DNA of 64,000 nucleotides from Dreissena polymorpha (GCF_020536995.1 NC_068355.1:120498868-120562867), one strand, 5' to 3'; counted from the stretch's first letter, positions 23,831 to 36,449 are shown. A program made the numbers and translations. The notes: generated by a model from the sequence alone, not told the origin.

Positions 23831-26303
23831 AGACTAACACATTTTTATTTCTTGTCATCAACTTATCTCAAATAAGAGATGATTCCGCCACCAATTGTGA
23901 TGGATTGAGTTTTATTTTTGTGTGACGATCACTAAATTTAAGTCAATGTACAAGTTCTCGGAAGCTACTATGTGATATCTCTTTAAACGAAGTCGAAAGT
24001 TTGTTATAAGTAGATGCTGCCATTTTTGGTAGAGAGATGAACTTCTACTAAGTTCCTTCAAAGTACATGTAAATACGTAATGTTCAGTTAAACGAATGCA
24101 TTGGAAACAAAAGCCACAAAGTATACGCAGTGATCGGTGTGTGTATAACTTCCTATGTATTAGTTCTTGTTTAAACATAATTGTAGGCAATTTGAAGAGC
24201 GATCGATTTGAATGAGATTCCAAATTTTATTTTTATTGTGTCTTGATTTCTTTGACAATTTGTAAAGACAAAATTCATGAACGTGCATGAGAATGGACAT
24301 CAAAAGAATATAAAATATAAATCATATTATCGGAAACATTGTCAATTGATTTCGCACTTGTATTCAAGTGCGTTAATATTAGCCTACTGACGAATTGTCG
24401 CCTATAGGATGTCGGTGCCTGTGCCTGTAAAAGCGATCCCTTGCCGTGGTTGCCCGTAGAAAGGTTCGATGACGTCAATGACGGTTAATACGTTAAGGTC
24501 TAAATTTTATAACTTTATTTACTATGACTCATGCAGGTGTATGTGTTTTGTATAAGTGCACAATGTATCTCGTTTTTTTTTTTGGGGGGGGGGGGGGGGT
24601 CATCTTTAAGTAAAGTGATGCTGCTCATATTCTTGACGATATTCTTGATATCACTAGTTTTCACTTACTTGTTACATGTCTACAAGAACAAGTTTGACTT
24701 TTAATTCATTTCATTAAATAATGTGGATACATATTATACATGAAATATGTGAAACTAATTTATTCTTATGTTTATAAAAATACATTACACAAACAAATCA
24801 ACTTTATAAAAATTCCTATCACGTCTTTATAATGATGAATGCAAGGAATTCTCACACAAGAACCTTTCAATGCACATGATAGTAACATGAACATATAATA
24901 TTATTTGATATTTGTGTTAGATTGCATACCAACATCAACCTTAAAGCCACATACCTTGAAATAATTTACATGTTAATCAATACATATAAATGCAATTTGA
25001 AAGTGTGCAAAATTGTCATTAAATATATTGCCTAGTTAGCAAGTAATGGATTATTTTGTTAAATTTTAAAACCGAAAGTAGGATTTTTATACTTATACGT
25101 CGATTTCGACAAACACGATTTTTTTAGTTTTAAAGCGCAAACAATACGGATTTCTACCTTGTAACCACCATATATATTCTTACTGAGATAGATACAATTA
25201 AATGTATAGCCTAATTAGCAAGTAATTTTTTTTTCAAAAGGCAACGCTTTTTAAACCGAAAGTAATATATGGCATGGGTTACACACATTGTCTTTTTAAA
25301 AGGTTTCTTGAAAACTAGTATATGCTTATAATAGAGATCCGCTTAAGAAAATGTATTGAAATGATAAACATCTATGAAAGCTTAATTTTGAAAAGGAAAT
25401 ATTCTTATTACCGACTTGTTTTTTTTTCAAACCATAGCTTTAGGTTTGTTTTAGTATATAACCATGTAATGCGAGGTGCGGTGATCAGTTAACAGTTCCT
25501 CATCTTCATTCCTCCCTCGAAGAGAAATATCAGTATAGTTGAAATTACATTTCTCTATGTTACACGTGAATACCTATTAACTGCCAATGTTTTTCCAAAA
25601 ATATTACAATGAAATGCTATTTTGTGTTTTTATTTCCTCCTAAATAATTGCTAATATATTCATACGTTTGAATGTATACAATAATATTACCAAACAGCAT
25701 GCAATTCTTATAAACTATATTCGAATTTAAGTATTCGTGGTTATTTACATGCTTTATAAATGCAACCATAGTATGTGTTATATATTGATAGTTGTTGTAC
25801 GTAAATATGCATTACTTATATGGTAATTGGTATATAAAAGCGGAATCTGATAGAAGGCATATTATTCCGAAAGATACGCATTTTCCGCTAAGTATGTAAA
25901 ATACAAAATGGATTTGTCGTATTATTAATACTGTTGCTTCAATTGCGTTAAGTTAGATTGACTTTTTGTCATTTTAAACTACATAAAGTAGAACTTTAAT
26001 CTGGGCTAGTCTACTCAACCGATCCAGAATGCACGCAGCAGTTACTTGCATTTATGTTCTGCCTCCTTTGCGCCTCTTAGACGGTGTTTGATTGTATCAT
26101 ATTGTTTTGTGTTAGTTGCTTTATAATATTCAGTTCATTGCCGTTTAAAAATACACGTTTAAAATGCAACGCACAATTATAATACCATACATGAATAATT
26201 TTTGACGATGCTGCTTCAGCAGCTCGTCTAAGTTATTGCACCATGAAAACAATCTTCACAATTGCGATGTATATAAGAGACCGTGCCAGTCCGATTGAGT
26301 TAG
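23831..26303. other. non-coding stretch, no gene seen
   Basis: AT-rich. A T10-G17-like homopolymer pair lies at 24571-24599. Two similar phrases (T-A-G-C-A-A-G-T-A-A-T followed by A-A-A-C-C-G-A-A-A-G-T-A) occur near 25037 and 25218, indicating a worn repeat pair. No coding signal. Confidence 0.55.
24571..24599. repeat. poly-T/poly-G run
   Basis: About ten T followed by about seventeen G. The G-run could form a G-quadruplex on the plus strand; it is also a typical site of assembly or sequencing error. Confidence 0.9.
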
Positions 26304-26760
26304 CTAAATTTTCACAATCCGCATACCTCGTTGATTATAAATGATAAAGGTAAAGGCAGCTTGGTTCCCGTCGTCTTTCAAATTTATCGAGAGGTTCGGG
26401 TCAGGAACCAGACACAAAACTGCCAAGTGGCACTTCAAACGCTGTGACGCTGGGAAAACCCCAAATGCACTTATTTTTAGATTTAATCGAGAATGTAACC
26501 CGCCTCCCAGTTTCGCTGAATGGATCAAGTTTTCCACGGCCACTACTTTCTCGTACCCCCATTCTATTTTCGTACCCAAAATTGTTCGTACCCATTTTAT
26601 TTGCTACCCAAATTTGTGTTCGTAACCACATTTTGTGTCGTTCTCAAATATTTTTTCGTACCAAAATTATTTTGCATATATTTTCGTACCCAAAGTTTTC
26701 GTACTCAAATTTTTTTCGTACCCAAATTTTCATACCCACCTACACAATTTTGGTGATGAA
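26304..26760. repeat. stop-poor patch with TTCGTACC minisatellite, unclassified repeat
   Basis: Frames of 76 to 110 codons are open on both strands here at once, unlike the surroundings. From about 26551 to 26745 a degenerate unit beginning TTCGTACCCA and 12 to 25 bases long occurs about eight times. The left part (26390-26540) is richer in GC. None of the frames resembles a protein I know. Simultaneous opening of several frames suits a repeat element better than a gene. Confidence 0.5.
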
Positions 26761-29067
26761 AAAAAACTTAAATTGATGCTTTTATATGCATCCTCTTCGA
26801 AAGCATCGTTACACAAGTACTGTCAGTACTTTGATTTGTAAATCTAATTCATTTAGTGTAGGTATAAACGATAATTTATCAATTAAAAATACTAACATAC
26901 ACATCAAACTGATACATTAGACCAAGTTACACATTTCATTCATCAAAACGACAAAATCGATTCATCCGAATTACAAAATGATTATACCAACGGGTTTTTG
27001 TGTCCATTTACACGATAGCCAAGCTGTGGAAACAAAAAGCTAGTAGAACGGACGATTTCTATCTGTTCAATAAAACAATAAACAAAGTAAATGCGTCATT
27101 CTGTTGAAATTGTTTGATAAAGTAATTATTGTATGATGCCGTGGTCAGAAAAGCGCGACTTAATTGTGTCGTGTAAAAAGCCAAAAGTTTTGTTTAAAAG
27201 ATAATTATAATGGAATTATATGGTTAATGTATATGCTACACAATTCGTTAAAAAATCGACAACTAATATTCAGTTAACATACCATTAGTGGATCGTTTAT
27301 ATTGGTTTTGTGTTTCCTTTTTTGTTCAAAAAGGAGTAAAATATAATTTAATAATTATGAATATGAAAGACCGTTTTGATCAGATTAGTGATGTCTGGAA
27401 ATGTTTTCATCTCCACACTGACACGATATCAGCGTACTAAAACTGAGTTCGATTGAACGTATTTCAGTTTTCTTTTATTTATTTAATTTGAATTGCGAAG
27501 CTCTGTGGTGAATGTTAATTGGCGATTGTTTTGTTTTTCAATTTCTTCTGGTCTAAGTCTGAATACATTCGCTTCAAAACCCCGTTGCTGTACATTGACA
27601 GTTCTACGGCGGAGAATCATGTTTTATTCTTTATATGTTTAGTTTTTATCTGTATGCATTGCTTCGATTACACAAGCACTAAGACACTCTTCTTGTAAAT
27701 CATACACGTTCAAAGATTAACAAGAAGTGTTCTATTGGTCATGGCTCAGTCATTGCATGCTTTCATTATGCAAACATTAAGTAAAGAGTCCAAGTCAATG
27801 TTTGTTTCGTGGGTAGAAGACTTTTAAGCAATATAGACTCGTGTATTAGAAGTGGTCTTAAGTGACATAGTTGAAACTATCTCTTAGATGTTTGAAGCAG
27901 AAATTCATGCCTAAAATCACTTCAAATATTTAGAGCATTTCTACTATACTTAGTTGTTTTAAAAACACATTTTGTTTTATCTTTTACCGTGACTTTGATT
28001 TGAAGCAAAACGGACAAGCGCAACTTATTATCTTATGAAAATTAAGCAATATAGGATTATTATAGAAACGCATTAACATATTACACGAGAGAATTCAATA
28101 AGGGCGGTCGCAGGTACGCGCACATACCTTCAGCACCGAAAAGCTTTCCAAGTTGATTATATAACTCACATTCACATTCACATTCACATTCCTTGTTCAA
28201 TGTCATCAGTAGTACTCATAACAACGTCGATATCCCGAAATGTGTTCCTTTGATTACATGTACAATGCATAACGATGAACCAAAACAAACTGCGTTCGAC
28301 ATTTATACTCAAAACTTGATGATGCAATGCTATAAACTAGTATTGAAATCATTTGCGAAACAGACATCGCCTACCTGACATCCTTGCAATGACCTTTATA
28401 ATTGAATGACGCCTTTTCCAATGCGATGATGTTTGTGTCCTATATAATCCTAAACAAATAAATACTTTACAATATTAATTAAAAACTGGTATCTATAAAT
28501 TTGATCAATACTATTTTATTGTATATATATATTGGCATTTAAACTGGTTTTGCTGAAAATTACATGGTTGTATGATAAAAGCTACAAATAATGTTTCAGC
28601 ATCCATGGCATATGTTAATGTTTCATACTTCAGTCCTTGAATCAATCAGATAATCGCAAACCAGCATTTGACCCAATAAAAAGGTTTAAAGACTACGCTG
28701 GTAGTGAATAAAAAATAACATTCAAACCCATAATGCGGGGCTGAGTTCCGAATCAAGCGCTGCAATATCACACGTCCAATAAGTCTCTTAATTGCAGAAG
28801 ATTGTATGTGTTATAAAAAAACTGAAATATTTCGTTCAAATATGTTTGTAATACCAATTTTGATGTTTCTGCTATAACTAATTACAAAAGTATTCGTTGT
28901 AATATAATTTTCCTTTTAATGTAATTATTCTCTTTAAGTATTTATATAAAAATAATCAGTATAGTTTGCCAAAACAAAAGCTGAGTACAAATGCCAAATG
29001 GGAATACGATTTCAATGTAACAATAATGTTACAATATTGTCTTGTTGAAGTCTAGAGAATTAAACTT
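26761..29067. other. non-coding stretch, no gene seen
   Basis: AT-rich. The only named structure is a short CATTCA hexamer repeat at 28166-28191. The ATG-less frame at 28193-28378 has no recognisable domain. Confidence 0.55.
28166..28191. repeat. (CATTCA)4 microsatellite
   Basis: Four to five uninterrupted hexamers. Confidence 0.9.
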
Positions 29068-29899
29068 AAGGTAGAGCCACTGTAATGGGCACCTTTCCAA
29101 ATATAATCTAATGTACTATTTTCTTAATCAGCATCATTTCACTGAACAACATGCAGATTTTAAGGTAGGCTTTCAATGCTTGTTAAAAAATATACCGATT
29201 TTTTTCAAAACCACCCCCACATTCGGCTTTTGTCCAGTTTATTTGCACCCCTGGGGTATATGAAAGTTCCATAATTCATCCAGATTTCCAAATATGGGCA
29301 TGCTTTGGTGTGTTCAGATGCAGTAAAGGTGTTTTAAGTTTAAACAAAATGTAAGTGGTTTCAGCCAAGTAGAAATTGGGTTGGTTAAAAACAAAGTGTC
29401 ATTAATTCAAAATAGTATTATTTAAGTAATATTTTTAACTAAGTTGTTATAGATACACTATATACAGCAAAATAACAAAGAAATAGACAGATTTACCGTT
29501 TACTTTTTGATATTTTCACGAGCGCATGGCGCTATTGAAAATATGAAAAGTGTGTACTTCGATGCAAATCTTGGTTTATACAGGTAGTTATTGAAATGTT
29601 TGTGTAATTGCTGGAAAACCGGACTATTATTTAACAATAAACATAGGTAATATGCTATATTAAATCAAATTACGTTAGAAAAAATAAAAATAAAACGCGT
29701 CGCAAAAAGTATGCGTTGTCGGCAGGATTCGAACCTGCGCGGGAAGATCCCTAAAGATTTGAAGTATATCGCCTTCACAACTCGACCACGACAACTTCAC
29801 AGTAGTATCTGCTTAAATTGAATATCCATATGAAAACACGTAAAAAGGCTCTTCAATCTTCGAAGTAATCGCGGGAAATCATTACTGTGGCTCTACCTT
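29068..29899. mobile_element. 832 bp TIR-bounded non-autonomous element carrying a tRNA-like gene
   Basis: The left end 29068-29087 reads AAGGTAGAGCCACTGTAATG, and the right end 29880-29899 is its reverse complement with one mismatch. No transposase frame lies between. The right third contains a tRNA gene-like sequence on the minus strand with its own Pol III stop. No convincing target-site duplication flanks the ends (left TTAAACTT, right CAGCCGTT), so the element limits are likely but not proven. Confidence 0.6.
29715..29795 (-). tRNA. tRNA-Ser-like gene with anticodon loop reading UCA
   Basis: On the minus strand the 81-base segment has a perfect 7-pair acceptor stem (GTTGTCG/CGACAAC), a perfect 5-pair T stem with TTCGAAT loop (GCAGG/CCTGC) and a long variable arm with a GGGA-TCT-TCCC hairpin. 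The B box GGTTCGAATCC is perfect, and a TTTTT Pol III stop lies just past the 3' end (29704-29708). Class II shape and overall sequence fit tRNA-Ser. The anticodon loop reads CTTCAAA, giving UCA in the usual register instead of Ser UGA. The anticodon stem has two mispairs, and a one-base shift would give Leu CAA with equally poor pairing. It is not a selenocysteine tRNA: the acceptor stem is 7 pairs. Pseudogene is the simplest view. Confidence 0.65.
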
Positions 29900-30961
29900 C
29901 AGCCGTTCAAGCGATATTTAGGTTTGTTGACAATACATTTCGCAATGAAATGTCTTTTACGGGGACAAAATGTTTATATTAATTTAATTACTTATCATAA
30001 TTGTTGTTATACATAAAACAGCAATATATTAATTTAACTTTCAACGGAATAACAAATAAAGGTACACAAATACTATGTAATGTGTTGTTTAACTTCAAGA
30101 AACCATATGGTAACAGTATTCGGTTCATCATATTTAAGCACCGCAAGAGTTTCAAATATTTCGTACGGATGACCTAGTTGTTAGGGCATTTGCATACCGA
30201 AAATGTGGTCGAAGGACTCAGTCTCACAAGGGATCCGTTCTGAAATGGCATTTGCCTCGCCCTGAGCTTAATCTTTGCGTATAGCTTGTTTTTTGCCATC
30301 TGCAAACAGAACGATTGTAATCGGAAGTAAACATGATCACCAGTCGAATCGCCTAGAAGTCATTTATCGCTATTTAAAACATACTTGTAGCAAACAATTA
30401 TAGAGCTGAAATCTTTGTGAAAGGTAGAAACCCTTTAAAGCTAGACTAACAAGCTCAAAAGCAAACTTATACGAACATAATTATCCCGCTGATTATCTAG
30501 TTATAGCATACTCTCCGAAATGTACTTTCAAAGAAACTAGATTCGACCCCAAGCCAAAATTAATGTGATAGTATGCGCATCTATCAGTATATGCGTTGTT
30601 TATAGGTGTCTATCGCAACCGTTGTTTATTTTTGGTGTTTTCACTTCATATACACTTATATTTGTTAATGCAGCATCAACATAATAAAACAATAGCACAG
30701 AAAGAGAAAATTAATGCATTTGAATATCAACCGTAATTTCGTTTGACAACTGATCATTCATGTACGATGTGAATCTAAATTTAGTTTTAGTGCAGACTCG
30801 TTCATACGACTCACGAACACTAACTCCGATCCTAATAAAAAGACAGTTCCGCTCGGCTTACAGTCATGTAAAATATCGAATATATTATATATATTTTTTA
30901 TAAACAACTAGTAGAAAGAAGAGTTGCAGATAATTAGTCAGTTACCACATTTTAACTAACC
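29900..30961. other. non-coding stretch before the inverted duplication
   Basis: Apart from the SINE-like fragment at 30167-30236, AT-rich DNA without a recognisable feature. Confidence 0.55.
30167..30236 (+). repeat. tRNA-derived SINE-like fragment
   Basis: The stretch GACCTAGTTGTTAGGGCATT resembles a worn A-box region, followed at tRNA spacing by GTGGTCGAAGGACTCAGTCT in the place of a B box. No poly-A or simple-repeat tail was recognised. Low confidence. Confidence 0.35.
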
Positions 30962-31487
30962 CTGTTGACCTGTTAATTCTTTTCAGCTCAATTCAGCAGT
31001 GAAAAATGCAGCAATACTGAAATGTGTGCATAATGCATACATATTATTACTGCAAATATATTTGTAAAGAACTTAATTATATTTTAAAAACTAATGTTTC
31101 TATGTCTTTAAATATAATATATCACCACAATAAGTTAATTTTTTTGAGATCACATAAATAAAATATATATTTTACCTCACGTATATATTATGAATATATT
31201 CAGAATTCAGAAACAGTTTAAGACCATTCCTTATACTTACTTTCTCAGGTTTTAGGTATTAGGTATTGTGTGATTTGTTTTTTCTAATCGTAATACTTAA
31301 ACGATAATTATGGCGTAAGAAAGTTTAAAATTACCATATTTTATTACTTTGGTAACAGGCGGGGATCGCATTGAACAAAATAATGAATAAGTATAATTGA
31401 AAATGGATTACAGTTTTAAAATGCAGTTTTTCTATCACATAAATCAAATTTATGTCGAATCATTCCATGTAGTAAGATGTTAAAGCC

Positions 31488-31495
31488 TATATAAG
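31488..31495 (+). promoter_or_regulatory. TATA box of gene A
   Basis: TATATAAG lies 34 bases before the start codon. The same word stands before genes B and C. An initiator-like TCATTCC near 31518 gives the expected spacing for transcription start. Confidence 0.75.
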
Positions 31496-31529
31496 CTTGC
31501 GCATCATAAATGAATGTCATTCCTGCACC

Positions 31530-33062
31530 ATGAACGCCTGTGTAGCGCTCGCTGTGTCCTGCGTCCTGCTTTGCACGGGTAAGTAATTAACTTTTTTGTT
31601 AAATAATTGCTTATTTAATATAGAACTGACTTTAACTCTTCATGAATATGCTACGGAAGGCTTTAAAGTAAATATTAACAAGTGTATGTGTGTGTGATGT
31701 TTGTTTTGTGTCAATTTGAATTGTATAGTATATTCTTTAAGGTATGGTATTTCCTTTTCAATATGTTCAATCATTTATACGTATAACAATGTTCAGACTA
31801 CAAACGTTAACAATACATACAACTTTGTCAAACAATGTATTATCATATAAAACTATGTATATCCATATACTACTATGAATATGCGTATAAAGCTATGAAA
31901 ACACAATCCCAATGAAAGGAAAGGGATTTAATTATTTATGTTTCCAAAAGATAAACATAATACCGTTCATGCATATTGTATGCGTTTTGTGAAGCCATAC
32001 AAATTTAGTGTTATTAACTTCATTACCAGCACAACTGGTAAATGAATTATTTTTTCGGAGAAAAAAAAGCGTTTTACTCCGACGTTATTTCATATGATAC
32101 TTCATGTAAACTAAAAACAATTAACCACATAACTTGAGAATTTGCAATACATGTATGTTTTAAACTCCGCTATTTAAATAGTTGTACATCTACTTGCAAA
32201 GTACATAGTATATATAGTACTCACAGTTGTAAAACATTGCAACTGACATAACGGTGTTGACAATTATACTAGTCATTTTATGTCACATGCATCGTAGAAA
32301 CCAAGAGTTCCTGGAAATTTTTGGAAACTAAATTGTTTGATTATTACTCCGTATGTCATAGCATATTTTCATTGCGGAATTCAGTATTTGCCGTGCCAAA
32401 GAAAGGCCATGGTTACGTAGGAGGTTACGGCGGTGGTTATGGCGGTTACGGTGGTTATGGCGGTAGCTACGGGGGCGGCGATGGTTACGTAGGCGGTTAC
32501 GGCGGTGGATACGGAGGCGGTGGATACGGAGGCGGTGGATACGGAGGCGGTGGGTACGGAGGCGGTGGATACGGAGGTGGTGGATACGGAGGCGGTGGAT
32601 ACGGAGGCGGTGGTTATGGCGTTGGGTATGGATATGGCGGTGGCTTCGATGGTGGCGTCGGATTTGGCGGTGGAGATGGAGGATACGGAGGAGGATTCGG
32701 AGGCGGATACGGTGGATATGGATGGGGTGGCAAAAAACCTAGTAAGTTTGATACGTAAACCACACAAGTATAAATGTTTTTGTCTAATGTATCGCAACAA
32801 CGCTGATTTACGAAATGAAACACTGATGACTAAAACAGCTAGTGTTATTTCATTCATACAACTGTTTGTCTGTAGTGTGCGAATCGTTGATGTATTCATG
32901 GAAATATCAAGTTATAGGTTTGCAAGTTTTGTTTCTATAGCTATGCGAGCGCAATGCAAGTGTGTGAAAAAATGTGGAAAGTTCCAGAAGTATGTTGGCC
33001 GATGCCCGTGGTGCAAGAAGGGATGCAAACTCGTCTTCTGCTGCAGAAGAAAGTGGCCGTAG
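31530..33062 (+). CDS. gene A: secreted Gly/Tyr-rich repeat protein with cationic 8-Cys tail
   Basis: I join three coding exons: 31530-31578, 32385-32741 and 32941-33062 (528 bases, 175 residues), all with GT-AG introns in phase 1. Exon 1 codes MNACVALAVSCVLLCT, a signal peptide completed by VFA at the start of exon 2, with likely cleavage after that Ala. Exon 2 codes PKKGHGY and then about 105 residues of GGY/GGGGY repeats (seven GGGGY units in a row), with a G-F-G-rich end and WGGKKP. Exon 3 codes the tail C-x-C-x3-C-x9-C-x2-C-x3-C-x4-CC, with twelve Lys/Arg and no Asp/Glu. Gly/Tyr repeats occur in shell-matrix, byssal and cuticle proteins; basic multi-Cys tails occur in antimicrobial and matrix-binding proteins. 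The function is therefore inferred as extracellular structural or defensive. I do not recognise the exact family. Confidence 0.85.
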
Positions 33063-33400
33063 ACGCAAAACAACGGTATGATCCCTTGATCTGTCATATC
33101 CTTTTAATAAAAGTAAGAATATCGAGAACAATTTAGTGAAATAAAATGTTATTCGATTCATTTGTTTAATAAGTGTAAACCTGTTCACTTACCATTACTT
33201 ATAGTGTTATGTACTTATCAAGAAACAACACACATAAACATTCGCAAAACAACACCACAACAATCACACCAACCTTAACAATACTATTGTGTTATTTTTG
33301 ACAAGTGTTGCCTTATACATTTCAGGAGACAGGCGGATTCCTACAAAACACATCATGCTCAATTAATGTGTGACAATGTAAATAAAGCATTTAAACAATA
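33063..33400 (+). promoter_or_regulatory. gene A 3' UTR with spliced last exon and poly(A) signal
   Basis: After the stop at 33060-33062 a donor follows at 33076 (AACG|GTATGA). An acceptor TTATACATTTCAG ends at 33325, and exon 4 carries AATAAA at 33381-33386. The same acceptor phrase, exon order and AATAAAGCATTT occur in gene C, whose introns do not otherwise align, so the non-coding last exon is likely real. Confidence 0.7.
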
Positions 33401-33838
33401 TATGTTGTAGTTTTTAAACTGGTTAAATAGATTTTCAAATGCAACAATAAAGCCGTAACGTACACAGTAGATTCGTTGAACTACTTGACGGTTTCGTACA
33501 AAGGGCGTTTACTTGTTTTGATCCATAGTATTAATAGAGCAGTATTTGACTATAATACATTGCCGATGCATACTGAAGCACGTGTCAACAAATGCATTAG
33601 TTCGGAGAGGCAAGAACTGTCTCTCACACGCAACTTACTACACAAAAAGGGGGACCAGATCAAAATCGACCATTTTGAGCATACAACACGCAGCGATAAT
33701 GTTAAAATATTCAAAACATTTTTGATGACATATAATACAGGCTCACCAAGATGCCAATTCATTGAATTCGTTTATAAATTAATCACATGGTTTGTGAGAC
33801 GTTTTGGAGACTTAAGAACAGCCTCAAGCTTCCTTTAA

Positions 33839-34030
33839 CGTACACACTACTACTACTACTACTACTACTATTCCTGCTACAACGTACACCATTACTTCTA
33901 TGTACTACTGCTTCCACCACTACTATTGAAAATGCATCCAATTCCACTAGTATTGCTTCTTTAAGTACAACAGTGCAACCGCTACCAGAACTACTATTAC
34001 GCTGCTGTTGCTGCTGCTGCTGCTGCAACG
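33839..34030. repeat. ACT and CTG low-complexity tracts in the left arm
   Basis: A short (CTA)n run near 33847-33870 and a (TGC)n run near 34005-34026 flank Thr/Ser-coding-looking sequence. The frames through it owe their length to the repeats. The mirror segment in the right arm is at about 49312-49500. Confidence 0.8.
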
Positions 34031-36446
34031 ACTACACTTCGGGAATATGTATTTTGCGAAAAACTGTTTCACAAATTAATGTAAATTAAATGTTACATTG
34101 ACATTTAGTGTTCCGAATAGATAGGGTATACACATGAATTATTGCTAAGCAACAGATAATTAATAAGTTTTACAAATAATTGTTAATTGAATGTTTAAAA
34201 GTAATTGCCTCACTTAAATAGATGGGCAATGTGTTCATGTAGGCTAAACAATGTTTCCACCTAATGTGCATGTGTTTTTTCGTCCTCGCACATTACAAAA
34301 ATCCTAGGCCTAACCAATTGAATTGTAAGTAAAATATGCACGTAGGTACATTAATAAAGGATAACAGTCTCAAATGTATTAAATGTCACCACGACACTTA
34401 ATTCTCAAAATAAGTCATGTTCATAAAATTATCGACAACTTACTAGATGAATCATCTGTATATGTATCCCGATAATTGTCTGATACAAATGTGCTTGATT
34501 TATATTTATATATAATGTCAACAGGGTTTCTGGTTAAGTGAAGGTATATATATATAATTCTCAATAATAAAGACATTCGATTTGTATTTCATGAGCTACA
34601 TGTACGTGTGTTTGAAAAAATAAGACTTGGAAAATATAAAGGGACAAGAATTTGTAAAGTTCGAGCGGCTCGAGCTAAGCTATCAGTTATGCGAAATACA
34701 AATGACTGATACAAAGTTTGAAAAAAGACTTACGTAGTATTCCTCTTTTTATTTATCCCAAAGCAATTAAATGGACATTTATGAACTTTGACTTTAAACA
34801 ATTTACAATAACGACTGTTTGTCGTTTTTCGAGTGACTCGTGCGCATTTATGACGTGATCATGCAATGCCTGTAATTGCATACACAATCACGGAACGGTG
34901 TGAAAGCAAAACATACGAATTGTATAGATGGTAATTTCGTAAATAGATTAAGGTAATTAATCCTGCGAAACTCATGCCTGAGGGCAATGGACCATAATAT
35001 TTGCGTAAATAACCATGTATAACGGTAGAAAACAATCGCTTTAACCAAGAGCATTTAAAATGATATCTTCCTATTAAGGAAGCAGTTAATGTTTCATTTT
35101 TAACTTTTTCGTTCTGTGTCATTTCAGGTAAAAGTACGCAAAGGTGTGAAGTTGCTTTTATTTTAAAGTAGAACCACTATTGTTCATTGATTTATTGCTT
35201 TTATTTCAATAAAGTTATAATTTAATTTTCGGACATTTTTTTGTCTCTGAATTTTCGAACACCTTAATTTTTTGAAAAATTTCCGTATCTAAATTTTCGG
35301 ACACAAAAATAATTATTTAATGTGTTCGAAAACTGAGATAACATGAATATATATATTATGCTTTACATATAATGTATATATAACATTAACACATGAACAC
35401 ATTACAAGTACAATATCTTCTTGATACTAGTAAAACATCAACACGTAAAATAAGGCAAATTGTCAACATGATCTTCTCTAAAAAAAAAAGAAGGAACTTG
35501 TAAGAAATGTTGTGGTTAATCACAAGACAAAGTATACCGTCTTGACTAAGTCCTTATTATTTATTTAATTACATTCATGTTGGCTGAAAAAAGTACTATC
35601 ATCGATGTATATTAAACCGTTAATAACATTCGTTGCGATCTCACAATATTCATCTATAATTATAAAAGATTTGTTCAAGTCAGTAATGAAACTTCACGGT
35701 AATAGTGCAAAAACAGTATATTAAAGTTAAAATGATAATGTTATATGTGTCAAACGTTGGCTTGAATGGATACAACTGTGATATTTACGATCGTAATTGA
35801 TTGCTGCTGCTTGTCATTTAACTCTCACTTACATTTTAAGACACCTATCATTTTTACAACAAAACATCTTCACGAAGTTTGTTTATTTTTGTTTATGAAT
35901 ATGAGCTTTTTTTTGCCGTTCATCCTACAGCATGGGGTGCAGTGTGTGTATCGAAGTTATTCATAACCACAAATAATACTAAGATGCATAATGATTAATC
36001 AAATTGAAACCAGTTGACGTTTTCGTTTTTCTTTTATTTAAGGGAAGTTAGCTTCATTCGATTGAAACATTACATTCGCACATTATTTCGTTACTGGGAA
36101 GCATAGACGTGATTTAAAACATTATTAAGCTATTTGTCAAACCACAGATAACGTAAAAAATTATATTGTTTAAGGTCAACCACCAATAGACACTCAGTAA
36201 AGTACAGAAACAGACATCAATTATGTTCGAAAGACAGTAATACTATGTCCATCAATCATATTTGTTCATACTTGTTGTAAAAACAAATCATTGATATGCA
36301 AATAAATGAAGGGAATGTAATGTAAATGCATTTTGACGTATATTGATGTCAAAATCATTTCTATGTGAAAAACTGGGGTCTCAAGGCGGTGAAGTGTCTT
36401 GTCGTTATAATTGATAAAACCATCCGAAATCAAATCGATTAAATAA

Positions 36447-36449
<3 letters not shown>

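Noticed and set aside
29715-29795. Selenocysteine tRNA
   Set aside because: The acceptor stem has 7 pairs and the D arm is short; selenocysteine tRNAs have a 9-pair acceptor stem and long D stem. The body is that of tRNA-Ser.
31510-31533. Seven-codon upstream frame whose stop overlaps the gene A start codon
   Set aside because: With the TATA box at 31488 transcription should begin near 31515-31520, after this ATG, so it is probably not in the mRNA.
32381-32899. Minus-strand frame of 172 codons rich in SVSTAS repeats opposite gene A, and its 32505-33062 plus-strand companion
   Set aside because: Both are shadows of the GGGGY coding minisatellite in other frames; they run across introns and splice sites of gene A.
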